The notes under the pieces were generated by a model that saw only the letters and a program-made list of their open reading frames with translations, was not told the DNA's origin and made no database searches. From Coix lacryma-jobi var. lacryma-jobi (Eukaryota; Streptophyta; Magnoliopsida; Poales; Poaceae): a stretch of DNA of 64,000 nt. Within the stretch, counting starts at the first letter, position 1; each line of letters starts with the position of its first letter. The stretch lies in the NCBI GenBank assembly GCA_009763385.1, contig CM019830.1, positions 90,906,289 to 90,970,288 of the forward strand. Direction: 5' to 3'. Made by a program: the position numbers and the translations under genes. Positions 10,868 to 21,535 of the stretch are shown piece by piece.

Positions 10868-13800
10868 ATGACAGGGGGAGATGATGATAACGAAACACTA
10901 CATACACCTCGCACTAAGGGCATCATACAGCATTTTGAAAGGAAAGTGAAGCTGCACACAGAGGGACTTGATAATGACTTGCAGGTGACAAATGAAAAGC
11001 TGGGGCAGTTGGAGGCTACGCAGATTGCCACAAACAACAAGCTTACAAGTTTGGAGGAATCCGTTGCTAGTGTGGACAAAAGCCTTGCTGCTCTCCTAAG
11101 GCGATTTGATGACTTCCACACCGAAGATAAAGAGAAGCATAAAGAAGAAAAGGAGGGAGATCGAGAGCACGGTAGTCATGAAGATGACTACACTGCTGAT
11201 ACTGAGCATGATGATCAAGACGCTCGTGATCGACGACGCCTACGTCACAACCGTAGAGGTATGGGTGGCAACCGCCGACGCGAGGTACACAATAATGATG
11301 ATGCTTTCAGTAAGATTAAATTTAAGATACCTCCTTTTGATGGTAAATATGACCCTGATGCCTACATTACTTGGGAGATTGCTGTTGATCAAAAGTTTGC
11401 ATGTCATGAATTTCCTGAGACTACACGTGTTAGGGCTGCTACTAGTGAGTTTACAGATTTTGCTTCTGTTTGGTGGATAGAATATGGCAAGAAAAATCCT
11501 AATAACTTACCTAGAACTTGGGATGCGCTGAAACGAGCCATGAGAGCTAGATTTGTTCCATCTTACTATGCCCGTGATATGATAAATAAGTTGCAACAAT
11601 TGAGACAAGGTGCTAAAAGTGTAGAAGAATATTATCAGGAATTACAAACGGGTATGTTGCGTTGTAACCTAGAGGAGGATGAGGAACCGGCTATGGCTAG
11701 ATTTTTGGGTGGGTTAAATCGGGAAATTCAGGACATCCTCGCTTACAAAGAATACAATAGTGTAACCCATTTGTTTCATCTTGCTTGTAAAGCTGAAAGG
11801 GAAGTGCAGGGACGACGTGCTAGCGCAAGCACTAATATTTCTGCAGGGAAGGCTAATTCATGGCAGCAACGCATGACTACAACTCCATCTACACGTATGT
11901 CTACTCCATCATCTAGTGACAAGACTCGAGTTGCTCCCACAAATTCAGTTGCAAAGACGATGCAAAAGCCTGCTGCGAGTACTTCATCCGTGGCATCGAC
12001 GGGTAGAACAAGCAACATACAATGTCACCGGTGCAAGGGATATGGACACATGATGCGTGACTGTCCAAACAAGCGAGTTATGATTGTCAAAGATGATGGT
12101 GAGTGCTCATCTGCTAGTGATTTTGATGAAGACATGCTTGCACTGCTTGCGACTGACCATGCAGGTAATGAAGAACAAATAGAAGAACATATTAATGCAG
12201 GTGAAGCAGACCACTATGAAAGCTTGATCGTGCAGCGAGTGCTTAGTGCACAAATGGAGAAGGCGGAGCAAAATCAGCGACATATTTTATTCCAAACAAA
12301 GTGTGTCATCAAAGAGCGTTCCTGCCGCATGATCATTGATGGAGGTAGCTGCAACAACTTGGCAAGCAGCGATATGGTGCAGAAACTTGCCCTCAACACC
12401 AAACCACACCCGCATCCCTACTACATCCAATGGCTGAACAACAGTGGTAAGGCAAAGGTAACTAGACTTGTGAGAATCAATTTTTCCATCGGATCCTACA
12501 AAGATATTGTTGAATGTGATGTTGTGCCTATGCAAGCTTGTAACATTCTGCTAGGTAGACCTTGGCAATTTGATAGAGATTCTATGCATCATGGTAGATC
12601 AAATCAGTATTCTTTTCTATACCATGATCGCAAAATTGTGCTGCATCCTATGTCCCCTGAAACTATTATGCAAACTGATGTTGCAAGGGCTACTAAAGCA
12701 AAGAGCGAGAGCAATAAAAATGATAAATCTGTAATTGGTAACAAAGATGAGATAAAACTGAAAGGACGTTGTATGATAGCTACCAAATCAGATATTAATG
12801 AGTTCAATGCATCCACTTCTGTTGCTTACGCTTTGATATGCAAGGATGCTTTAATTTCAATTGAGGATATGCAATATTCTTTGCCCCCTGCTGTTGCTAA
12901 CGTTTTGCAGGAGTATTCCGATGTGTTTCCAAGTGCGGTACCAGCGGGGCTGCCACCACTACACGGGATTGAGCACCAAATTGATCTTATTCCTGGTGCA
13001 TCTTTGCCAAACCGTGCGCCATACAGGACAAACCCGGAAGAAACAAAGGAAATTCAGCGACAAGTGCAAGAACTACTGGACAAAGGTTATGTGCGAGAAT
13101 CCCTTAGCCCTTGTGCTGTTCCAGTAATTTTAGTGCCTAAGAAAGATGGAACATGGCGTATGTGTGTTGATTGTAGAGCTATTAATAATATCACCATTCG
13201 ATATCGACACCCTATTCCACGATTAGATGATATGCTAGATGAACTGAGTGGTGCTGTTGTGTTTTCAAAAGTTGATTTACGTAGTGGGTACCACCAGATT
13301 CGTATGAAATTGGGAGATGAATGGAAAACTGCTTTCAAAACTAAGTTCGGTTTATATGAGTGGTTAGTCATGCCTTTTGGGTTAACTAATGCACCTAGTA
13401 CTTTCATGAGATTAATGAATGAGGTTTTGCGTGCTTTCATTGGGAAATTTGTTGTCGTATATTTTGATGATATATTAATTTACAGCAAATCATTGGATGA
13501 ACATCTTGATCATTTATGTGTTGTTTTTAATGCACTACGCAAGGCACGCTTATTTGGTAACCTTGAGAAGTGCACCTTTTGCACCGATCGAGTGTCTTTT
13601 CTTGGTTATGTTGTAACTCCACAGGGAATTGAGGTTGATCAAGCCAAGGTGGAAGCTATACAGGGATGGCCTGTCCCAAAGACTATCACCCAGGTGCGGA
13701 GTTTCCTAGGACTTGCTGGATTCTATCACCGTTTTGTGAAGGATTTCAGCACCATTGCTGCACCATTGAATGAGCTTACCAAGAAGGGGGTGCCTTTTGA

Positions 13801-14686
13801 GTGGGGCAAAACACAAGAGAATTCATTCGACATGTTGAAAGATAAGTTAACTCATGCGCCTCTCCTACAACTTCCTGATTTTAATAAGACTTTTGAGCTT
13901 GAATGTGATGCTAGTGGAATTGGTCTGGGAGGTGTTTTGTTACAAGAGGGAAAACCTATTGCATATTTTAGTGAGAAATTGAGTGGGCCTGTTCTCAATT
14001 ATTCTACTTATGATAAAGAACTCTATGCTCTTGTTCGAACATTAGAGACATGGCAGCATTATTTGTGGCCCAAAGAGTTTGTTATCCATTCTGATCATGA
14101 ATCTTTAAAACATATTCGTAGTCAAGGAAAACTGAATCGTAGGCATGCAAAATGGGTTGAATTTATTGAATCTTTTCCTTATATTATTAAACACAAGAAA
14201 GGGAAGGAGAATATTATTGCTGATGCTTTGTCACGGAGATATACTTTGCTGAATCAACTTGATTATAAGATCTTTGGGTTAGAAACAATTAACGACCAAT
14301 ATGTTCACGATGCTGATTTTAGAGACGTGTTGCTGCATTGTAAAGATGGAAAAGGATGGAACAAATTCATCGTTAGTGAGGGGTTTGTGTTTAGAGCTAA
14401 CAAGCTATGCATTCCAGCTAGCTCTGTTCGTTTGTTGTTGTTGCAGGAAGCACATGGAGGTGGCTTGATGGGACATTTTGGAGCAAAGAAGACCGAGGAC
14501 ATACTTGCTGGTCATTTCTTTTGGCCAAGGATGAAGAGAGATGTGGAGAGGTTTGTTGCTCGTTGCACAACATGTCAAAAGGCAAAGTCACGGTTAAATC
14601 CCCACGGTTTGTATCTACCTCTTCCTGTTCCTAACGCTCCTTGGGAGGATATCTATGGATTTTGTGTTGGGATTACCAAGGACTAG
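10868..14686 (+). CDS. gag-pol of the nested chromovirus, first part (gag, protease, RT, RNase H, integrase N-terminus)
   Basis: The ATG at 10868 opens 1272 residues. A basic/acidic coiled N-terminus leads to a gag core at residues about 150-310 (KFKIPPFDGKYDPDAY...VWWIEY). A CCHC zinc knuckle, CHRCKGYGHMMRDC, is at about 386-399. A protease-like MIIDGGS is near 490. The reverse transcriptase starts near 695, with YFDDILIY near 865. RNase H follows (FELECDASGIGLGGVLLQ near 1007). The integrase HHCC zinc finger ends in CTTCQKAK near 1235. The frame then shifts at about 14650-14656, where the DNA is two bases short relative to the continuation, and stops at 14684-14686. Otherwise no stop is seen, so the element is young. 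The polyprotein supplies capsid, enzyme and integration functions for retrotransposition. Confidence 0.92.
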   Translation: MTGGDDDNETLHTPRTKGIIQHFERKVKLHTEGLDNDLQVTNEKLGQLEATQIATNNKLTSLEESVASVDKSLAALLRRFDDFHTEDKEKHKEEKEGDREHGSHEDDYTADTEHDDQDARDRRRLRHNRRGMGGNRRREVHNNDDAFSKIKFKIPPFDGKYDPDAYITWEIAVDQKFACHEFPETTRVRAATSEFTDFASVWWIEYGKKNPNNLPRTWDALKRAMRARFVPSYYARDMINKLQQLRQGAKSVEEYYQELQTGMLRCNLEEDEEPAMARFLGGLNREIQDILAYKEYNSVTHLFHLACKAEREVQGRRASASTNISAGKANSWQQRMTTTPSTRMSTPSSSDKTRVAPTNSVAKTMQKPAASTSSVASTGRTSNIQCHRCKGYGHMMRDCPNKRVMIVKDDGECSSASDFDEDMLALLATDHAGNEEQIEEHINAGEADHYESLIVQRVLSAQMEKAEQNQRHILFQTKCVIKERSCRMIIDGGSCNNLASSDMVQKLALNTKPHPHPYYIQWLNNSGKAKVTRLVRINFSIGSYKDIVECDVVPMQACNILLGRPWQFDRDSMHHGRSNQYSFLYHDRKIVLHPMSPETIMQTDVARATKAKSESNKNDKSVIGNKDEIKLKGRCMIATKSDINEFNASTSVAYALICKDALISIEDMQYSLPPAVANVLQEYSDVFPSAVPAGLPPLHGIEHQIDLIPGASLPNRAPYRTNPEETKEIQRQVQELLDKGYVRESLSPCAVPVILVPKKDGTWRMCVDCRAINNITIRYRHPIPRLDDMLDELSGAVVFSKVDLRSGYHQIRMKLGDEWKTAFKTKFGLYEWLVMPFGLTNAPSTFMRLMNEVLRAFIGKFVVVYFDDILIYSKSLDEHLDHLCVVFNALRKARLFGNLEKCTFCTDRVSFLGYVVTPQGIEVDQAKVEAIQGWPVPKTITQVRSFLGLAGFYHRFVKDFSTIAAPLNELTKKGVPFEWGKTQENSFDMLKDKLTHAPLLQLPDFNKTFELECDASGIGLGGVLLQEGKPIAYFSEKLSGPVLNYSTYDKELYALVRTLETWQHYLWPKEFVIHSDHESLKHIRSQGKLNRRHAKWVEFIESFPYIIKHKKGKENIIADALSRRYTLLNQLDYKIFGLETINDQYVHDADFRDVLLHCKDGKGWNKFIVSEGFVFRANKLCIPASSVRLLLLQEAHGGGLMGHFGAKKTEDILAGHFFWPRMKRDVERFVARCTTCQKAKSRLNPHGLYLPLPVPNAPWEDIYGFCVGITKD

Positions 14687-15770
14687 GAGGGGACGTGATA
14701 GTGTGTTTGTGGTTGTTGATAGATTTTCTAAGATGGCACATTTCATACCATGTCATAAAACTGATGATGCTACAAATATTGCTGATTTGTTCTTTCGAGA
14801 AATTGTTCGCTTACATGGTGTGCCCAACACAATTGTTTCTGATCGTGATGCTAAATTTCTTAGTCATTTTTGGAAGACTTTGTGGTTTAAATTGGGGACT
14901 AAGCTTTTATTTTCCACCACTTGTCATCCCCAAACTGATGGTCAAACTGAAGTTGTGAATAGAACTTTATCCACTATGTTAAGGGTTGTTTTAAAGAAGA
15001 ATATTAAGATGTGGGAAGAATGTTTGCCTCATATTGAGTTCGCTTATAATCGTTCATTGCATTCTACTACAAAAATGTGTCCTTTCGAGATTGTCTATGG
15101 CTTCTTGCCACGTGCTCCTATTGATTTAATGCCTTTGCCAAGTTCTGAAAAAATGAATTTTGATGCTAAGCAACGTGCTGAATTGATGTTAAAATTGCAT
15201 GAAGCCACTAAAGAAAACATAGAGCGTATGAATGCTAAGTACAAATGCGCTGGAGATAAAGGTAGAAAGCAATTGATTCTGGAACCTGGGGATTTGTTTT
15301 GGTTGCATTTGCGAAAAGATAGATTTCCAGAACTGAGAAAATCCAAATTGATGCCTAGAGCTGATGGTCCTTTTAAAGTGCTGCAACGAATTAATGAGAA
15401 TGCATATAAGCTTGATCTTCCTGCAGATTTTGGGGTTAGTCCCACATTTAACATTGCAGATTTGAAGCCTTATTTGGGTGAGGAAGATGAGCTTGAGTCG
15501 AGGACGACTCAAATGCAAGAAAGGGAGGATGATGAGGACATCAACACCAGCGATACATCCTCTCCGACACAACCTATAGCTGGTCCTCTTACTCGTGCTC
15601 GTGCTCGTCAACTTAATCATCAAGTGAGTTCCATGATAAGCTCTTGTCCATCTTGTTTAGACAATGGAAACGCGTGCACTCTTGTTTTGATTAGGAACCG
15701 AGGAGAAGACCGAAAGGGAGAAGGACTCGCGCTAGCTGGATTCGGACTGCAGCAAAGTGCCAACTTGTGA
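14655..15770 (+). CDS. gag-pol of the nested chromovirus, second part (integrase core and C-terminus), running into the 3' LTR
   Basis: Continues integrase in a different frame: MDFVLGLPRTRRGRDS with the first catalytic Asp region (VVVDRFSKMAHF), the second (IVSDRDAKF), and the Glu region (HPQTDGQTEVVNRTL). A C-terminal beta-rich DNA-binding part follows (KSKLMPRADGPFKVLQRIN). There is no recognisable chromodomain. Instead the frame crosses into the 3' LTR at 15530 and encodes 80 more residues (GPLTRARARQLNHQV) before TGA at 15768-15770. CRM-type elements are known for pol overlapping the 3' LTR and a divergent C-terminal targeting motif. Whether this tail is that motif is inference. Confidence 0.88.
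   Translation: MDFVLGLPRTRRGRDSVFVVVDRFSKMAHFIPCHKTDDATNIADLFFREIVRLHGVPNTIVSDRDAKFLSHFWKTLWFKLGTKLLFSTTCHPQTDGQTEVVNRTLSTMLRVVLKKNIKMWEECLPHIEFAYNRSLHSTTKMCPFEIVYGFLPRAPIDLMPLPSSEKMNFDAKQRAELMLKLHEATKENIERMNAKYKCAGDKGRKQLILEPGDLFWLHLRKDRFPELRKSKLMPRADGPFKVLQRINENAYKLDLPADFGVSPTFNIADLKPYLGEEDELESRTTQMQEREDDEDINTSDTSSPTQPIAGPLTRARARQLNHQVSSMISSCPSCLDNGNACTLVLIRNRGEDRKGEGLALAGFGLQQSANL
15519..15529 (+). promoter_or_regulatory. Polypurine tract of the nested chromovirus
   Basis: GAAAGGGAGGA directly abuts the 3' LTR start TGATGAGG. It also lies within the coding frame of pol. Confidence 0.85.
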
Positions 15771-16446
15771 CCGCCACCACGGTTGCATACGGATTCGGAT
15801 TCGGGCGCTTCAGGACTTGCTGGAAAGCTTATCAAGTTTACTTTCATATGAATCAAGTCCCACATCAATATCTGTTCGGCAGCAGCGGCAATGATCCAAT
15901 TACCGTCGACAGGTCTTGCTGTCCAGGGTGCTGTGTCACCTCATTTTGGGCTTATGGCCCATGTATCAAGTTGGGTCCATTAGGGACGCGTCCTAGGGTT
16001 GGAGGACGACCCCAACACTCTTTTGGTCGTCAATCCATCTACTTATATCCCTCTATAGCCGCCATGGTCGGGTTGGGTTTTGTTTAGATCAAGTTTAGCC
16101 TTAGCTATATGCTTGTAGGCGCGCGTGCAGGATCAGCCACCCGTCTCCTTGTCTTCGGAACCCCATTGTTGATTAAGATTCAGTTTGAAACCTTCAATTT
16201 CATCTTGCAAATTCAGTGCTTGTTTCCTCGTTCTTGCTAGTTCTTCGATTGCTTGCAGGACGGGAGCCCTAGGGGCTGGTTGTCGCGCTCCACAAGATCG
16301 TGACGGCTATTGGACGTGGTGTATCGGTTGCTAAGGCGCGGTCTTGAGGGCTGTAGTCGGGCCGTGAACGTCATCTCCATCCACCAATCGAGTTATCCTC
16401 GTTTCTCATCGAAAGATCGGGCAAAAACCCTAGCGGGTTCGCATCA
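15530..16446 (+). repeat. 3' LTR of the nested chromovirus
   Basis: 917 bp with the same ends as the 5' copy. The first 241 bp are coding (end of pol). The 3' end is followed by target duplication TCCAC. Confidence 0.93.
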
Positions 16447-18076
16447 TCCACCCTACTCCTCTCCTTCTTCCGCACCCGACGGTACCACACTCAGGCCTAG
16501 CGCATGCTCGAATCGAGCTCGCCGGCGACCATGGCGGACACGGCGGCGCGGACATGCTATGCCGGCCGGCTCCGGTCATCCCGAGCCAAACCAACGCGCG
16601 ATTTCTACTCCGGCGACCTTCACAACCCTAACACGAGGCTCAGGAGCCAGGGCTCCTACTCCGAGCACCCGCGACCACGGCCATGTCGACTCCGGCGACC
16701 ATGGCAGACGGCGGACGCGGCGTACTGACACTACCAAACCCTAATCGGCTCAACCAACACCACCAACGCCTTCTACGGTCCAAGGCGACTCGCGAACGCT
16801 AGCTAGGACCAACGGACGGGCACGGGAAGGGGGTTGGTCACGGCGGACCGAGCTCGCCGGCCATGGCGGACATGGCGGGCACGGCGTACCGCGGTCTCCA
16901 AACCCTAACCGGCCAAACCGTCACCTTCTACATCTTCTACGAACCTCCCTAACCCTTGAACGTGAGCTAGGGCGACACGAAACCACGGGAAGGAGGCCGG
17001 CCACGGCGAACCGAGCTCGGTGGTCATGGCGGCCATGGCGGCGGCTCATCCCGAGGCTTGCCTAGGGTCTCCTATGGGGCGCTAAGGGTAGCAAGAGATG
17101 TGGGGGCTCACGGCGAAGCCTTGTGGGTGGTTGGGCTTGCGGCGAGGCGGCCGGACGGCGGCGAACGGCGGCGAACGGCGGCGGCGCTTTGTTTTCCCCC
17201 CTCTCTTCCGCTTGGGCGAGGGCGAGAAAGCGAGAGGGACGGAATGGAGGGAGTGCGGCTTCGGGCAGGGGCGAGGCGGCCTTGTGCACGCCACGCCGCG
17301 CGCGAACGCTGCATCCCCGGCCGGCGCGCGCCACGCGGCGGGCGAGTCCTGCGCGCGGTCGGCACGGCACGGCCCGATTCAAACTGAATCGGCCGATTCA
17401 GTCGCCGATGGCCGACTGACGGCCAAACTTTGGACGTGATTAGCTCCTAATCCACTTGATGAAACGCTAAACCACTTGTTCCATTGAGTAGAGCTACATG
17501 CCAACTACAACTTTGGTTACAAGATCAAGCTTTGGTTCGGCCTAGATTGCTCCCAGAAAAGCTCCAAAGATCGCTCAGCGAAACTGTTTTGCCACTTAGG
17601 GACTTAGGAAATTTTTCTAAGTCTAACCTCCCCCATTTCTGCCTTGTGGGTCCTAAAACACCTTGTTAAACTCATTTTCATGAGTTGGCCCTTAAACACT
17701 TTTTGTTCTACTCTAAATTCTACACACTTTTGGTTAAGGGCCCACAGCCATGCAAAGCTTCTATCAAGGAGGTCTCAGTTAGTCAAACAAAGGGGCTCCT
17801 AGGGCTCCATTAAGGCATCTAGGGTTAATGACTTGGTTAGCCAAAAAGACCAACACAAACCTAGCTTCATTTGGACTCCTCAACAAGGTTCAACTACTTA
17901 GGAGACTCACACACTCCAAAAGCAAGTCAAACAAGCATCTCACCAAGCATAACATTGCAAGCCAACACATGAAATGACACTTAACAAACAAAATGCAACA
18001 TGGGATGATGATGATGCTTATGCTCATGAGATGTCAAGTTATGCATTTAGGGTTGCTTAACACCAGGGGTGTTACA
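16447..18076 (-). mobile_element. 3' LTR of the Tekay element, proximal part
   Basis: Continues the interrupted LTR. It matches about 27371-28991, apart from small changes such as one extra 12-bp GCGGCGAACGGC unit near 17160. It ends at 18076, where the minus strand starts TGTAACACCCCTGGTG. The GC-rich ORFs here on both strands are shadows. Confidence 0.9.
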
Positions 18077-18090
18077 GCCCTCCCCTCCTT
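18077..18090 (-). promoter_or_regulatory. Polypurine tract of the Tekay element
   Basis: The minus strand reads AAGGAGGGGAGGGC immediately before the LTR start TGTAACACC. This fixes the 3' LTR boundary. Confidence 0.85.
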
Positions 18091-18111
18091 AAAAGAATCT
18101 AGTCCCGAGAT

Positions 18112-18747
18112 TTAAGTTACTAACCATTTCTTATAAAAGTGTGGGTACACCTCTTTCAGATAGTCTTCTGTTTCCCAAGTGGCATCTCGTTCATCTTGCT
18201 CACTCCAAGATACTTTGTATTGCTTTACTATTCTCCCGCGAGTTATTCTTTCTTTTTCATCAAGCACCTGATACGGTTCCACTGAGTAGGTGAGATCGGA
18301 TTGCAACTTGATATTGGCCGGTTGTACCTCTTCTTCGGGAACTCGAAGACATTTCTTTAATTGTGACACATGGAATACAGGGAATATAGCCTTCAAATGC
18401 TCATGTAGCTGTAGCTGATAAGCTACTTCTCCCCTCCTTTCCACGATCCTGTAAAGTCCCACAAATCTTGGCGCTAATTTCCTTTTCACGCCGAAGCGTC
18501 TGACACCTTTCATGGGCGACACTTTCAGATACACATAATCGCCTTCGCTAAATTCAAGCGGTTTTCTTCTCTTGTCTGCATAGCTCTTTTGTCGAGACTG
18601 CGCAACTGCCATATGTTGTTGGATTATTCTAACTTGTTCTTCTGCTTCGTTAACAAAATCAATTCCATAGTATCGGCGTTCTCCCGGTTCAACCCAGTTC
18701 ACCGGTGTCCTGCATCTTCTACCACAAAGAGCTTCAAAAGGTGCCAT
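18112..18747 (-). pseudogene. Tekay integrase C-terminus with chromodomain
   Basis: 211 residues: the end of the integrase core (MAPFEALCGRRCRTPVNW), the GPY/F-like region (LAPRFVGLYRIVERRGEVAYQL), then a chromodomain at residues about 153-205 (YQVLDEKERITRGRIVKQYKVSW...DATWETEDYL). The chromodomain has the aromatic and W-E features of the plant chromovirus type. Such domains are reported to bind H3K9-methylated nucleosomes and guide integration into heterochromatin. The piece is cut off from the integrase core by a small deletion and frame change near 18785. Confidence 0.85.
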
Positions 18748-18784
18748 CTGTATGCTTTCTTGATAGCCATTGTTATATGCAAAT

Positions 18785-19816
18785 TCAGCTAACGGTAACC
18801 ATTTCTCCCAAGACTTGATTCACTCTTTCGGTTTGTCCTGAGGTTTGGGGATGATAGGCGGAGCTACAGATTAGCTTCGTGCCTAATTCCTTTTGCAGTT
18901 TCTCCCAAAACGGTGCAGTAAACTGTGTTCCACGATCCGAAACTATAACCTTGGGTATACCATGCAGTCGAACGATTTGATTGATATAAATCTCCGCATA
19001 GTCCGGTGCTCGATAACAGGTTTTGACTGGAATAAAATGAGCGGTCTTGGTAAGACGATCAATTATCACCCAAATTGAGTCATTTCCTTTCTGGGTGGTT
19101 GGCAAACCGGTGATGAAATCCATACCTATTTCTTCCCATTTCCACTCGGGTATTGGTAACGGTTGAAGTGTTCCGGCTGGCTTCAGGTGAATAGCTTTTA
19201 CTCGACAACACGTGTCGCATCTAGCTACGTACGCGGCAATCTCTTTCTTCATCTTGGCCCACCAGAACCTTGGAGGCAAATCTTGATACATCTTAGTGCT
19301 TCCAGGATGAATAGATAACTTGGATAAATGGGCTTCATCCATGACACGGTTTTTGAGTTCCCTATTCTTAGGCACTACTAGGCCCTGGTCAAACCACAAC
19401 ACTCCCTTATCATCAATCCGAAAATGTTTTACTGGTTCAGTTGCGGTCTTCAGCCTTTCCTTGATATGATAAATTCCCTTGTCTGTTTTCTGCCCTTCAA
19501 GAATCTGATCAACTAAGGTGCCTTGCAGCTTGATATTGTGCAGAATCACAGGGTGTACGAGACTAAACTCGTCTTCTGGTTGTAACCTCAAATTATTGCA
19601 GTGTGATTTCCGACTCAAAGCGTCGGCAACCACATTTGCTTTGTCTGGATGATAATGTATCTGTAGATTGTAATCTTTGATTAGTTCAAGCCATCTTCTT
19701 TGCCTCATATTCAGTTCAGGTTGAGTGAAGATATACTTGAGACTCTTGTGGTCAGTGTACATGTTACAGACGTTACCAAGCAGATAATGTCTCCAGATTT
19801 TTAGAGCATGCACCAC
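18785..19816 (-). pseudogene. Tekay RNase H end and integrase core, frameshifted
   Basis: Starts inside RNase H (VHALKIWRHYLLGN, YTDHKSLKYIFTQ). It continues through the integrase zinc finger (CDTCCRVKA) and the catalytic core (WVIIDRLTKTAHF, IVSDRGTQF, HPQTSGQTERVNQ), and ends in a frameshift. Compared with the family, a short segment after the Glu motif is missing before the next piece at 18747. It is joined to the RT piece at 19828 by another frameshift. Confidence 0.88.
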
Positions 19817-19827
19817 AGCGGCTAACT

Positions 19828-20877
19828 CTAAATCATGCTAGGATAGTTAATCTCATGTTTCCTCAATTGTCGTGATGCATAAGCAATCACTCTGCCTTCT
19901 TGCATAAGAACACAACCTAATCCAACCTTCGATGCATCACAAAAGACATCAAAAGGTTTCTCGATATCTGGTTGAGCTAAGACAGGAGTAGTGGTCAATA
20001 GTTTCCGCAAGGTACGGAAAGCTAGTTCACACTCTTCTGTCCATTCAAACTTATGATCTTTCTGGAGCAAACTTGTCATTGGTTTGGCAATCTTAGAGAA
20101 GTCAGGAATGAAACGACGATAGTACCCTGCTAATCCAAGAAAGCTCCGAATTTCACCAACTGAAGTAGGAGCTTCCCACTCCATCACTTCTTGTACCTTA
20201 CTGGGGTCCACAAAGATTCCTTCTTCTGACAGGATGTGACCAAGAAATTGTACTTGCTTCAACCAAAACTCACATTTGCTAAACTTCGCATAAAGTTTAT
20301 GTTCCCGGAGCCTCGACAAAACAACCCTCAAATGTTCTGCATGATCATCCGGGTTTTCAGAGTATACTAGAATGTCATCAATGAACACCACTACAAACTT
20401 ATCTAGTTCCAGCATAAACACCGAATTCATCAAACTCATGAAATACGCTGGGGCATTTGTCAATCCAAAAGACATGACAAGATACTCATATAATCCATAT
20501 CTGGTCGAGAAAGCAGTCTTTGGGATATCCTGTGGTCGAATTCTAATCTGGTGATAACCTGACCTCAAATCGATCTTGGAAAACACCTTAGCTCTGGATA
20601 ACTGGTCAAACAGAATATCTATCCGTGGCAATGGGTACTTGTTCTTAACAGTCACGGCATTGAGTGGCCGATAATCCACACACATCCGTAGTGACTTATC
20701 CTTCTTCTTGACAAACAATGTTGGGCAACCCCACTCGGATATACTAGGTTGAATGAATCCTCTGTCCAAAAGTTCTTTGATCTGAGTTTTAAGTTCAGCT
20801 AATTCATTAGGCGGCATACGGTAAGGTCTTTTAGAGATTGGTGCAGTTCCAGGTAACAACTCAATTGCAAATTCCAC
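19828..20877 (-). pseudogene. Tekay reverse transcriptase and RNase H start
   Basis: 349 residues with RT motifs LRMCVDYRPLNAVT, KIDLRSGYHQIRI and FIDDILVY (catalytic DD intact), then LGLAGYYRRFI and the RNase H opening FDVFCDASKVGLGCVLMQ. It stops after NYPSMI because of a frameshift. In-frame TAG and TGA codons just upstream (about 20880-20932) separate it from the protease piece. The surrounding residues suggest that these arose from CAG- and CGA-type codons. Confidence 0.9.
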
Positions 20878-20931
20878 TGCCTACTTGGGCGGTAACCCTG
20901 GTAATTCATCCAGGAAAACATCCGGGAAATC

Positions 20932-21354
20932 TCAGACGACTGGGATTTTAGACAGGTCTTCTATAGATAAAGTGCAAGATAAATCAACAAAGTCAGCACC
21001 TCGAGGAAGAGAGATGCGTAGCTTCGTATTTGTCCTTCCATCAGATAAGGTAAGAATCCTATTGGCCGTGTCTAACACCGCATTCCACATGCTCATCCAA
21101 CTCATCCCTAGGACTACATCCATACTTAGTCCTAGCAAAACTACTAAATTAGCTCTGAATTGGTGCCCTCCAATGTCGATGGTTGCATTACAAACCATCT
21201 GCCTAGATAACACGCTACTCCCCACGGAGCTTACGCAAAACCCATAATCCATTTCAGACACCTCTTGATTATGTTTTTGTGCAAATGCTTTGCTCATGAA
21301 TGAATGTGATGATCCAGTATCAAATAAAACAACTGCAGGATTGATGGTTAACAA
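20932..21354 (-). pseudogene. Tekay aspartic protease
   Basis: 140 residues with the active-site motif AVVLFDTGSSHSF and the second-half hydrophobic motif VVLGMSWMSMW typical of the Tekay protease. The 5' side is out of frame with the zinc knuckle (shift near 21358). The 3' side ends at a TGA. Confidence 0.85.
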
Positions 21355-21358
21355 GACA

Positions 21359-21535
21359 CATACCGGCAGTCACGGGCTCTCCGGCTCGGGCTTCTTCAGT
21401 AGTCATGTTGTGCAAACGCGCGGGGTAGTTAGCTTGCTGCTTCTTTGGGTGAGGGCAATATCTTGCGAAGTGCCCCTCTTGGTTGCAATTGTAACATGGC
21501 CCACGAACTGAAGGTTTCCCTCCGGTCGAGCTGCC
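21359..21535 (-). pseudogene. Tekay nucleocapsid zinc knuckle
   Basis: The minus strand continues the gag frame beyond a TAG at 21538-21536 and encodes CYNCNQEGHFARYC, a CCHC knuckle, followed by a linker. The stop codon thus separates capsid from nucleocapsid. Confidence 0.8.

Larger units (their letters stand above)
8825..16451 (+). mobile_element. Complete nested chromovirus (CRM-like) with TCCAC target duplication
   Basis: LTRs of equal length, 8830-9746 and 15530-16446, begin TGATGAGGAC and end GGGTTCGCATCA. They are flanked by TCCAC at 8825-8829 and 16447-16451. The uninterrupted site is seen once at 27371-27375 in the other Tekay LTR. Element length is 7617 bp. A long 5' leader (about 1.1 kb), gag-pol in one frame, and a pol end that runs into the 3' LTR without a standard chromodomain resemble the CRM group. 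Clade assignment is inference. Confidence 0.93.

Noticed and set aside
17058..17439. Cluster of overlapping GC-rich ORFs on both strands
   Set aside because: They lie inside the Tekay LTR, recur in the second LTR copy (27983-28402) with indels, and have arginine/alanine-rich composition expected from GC-rich non-coding DNA.
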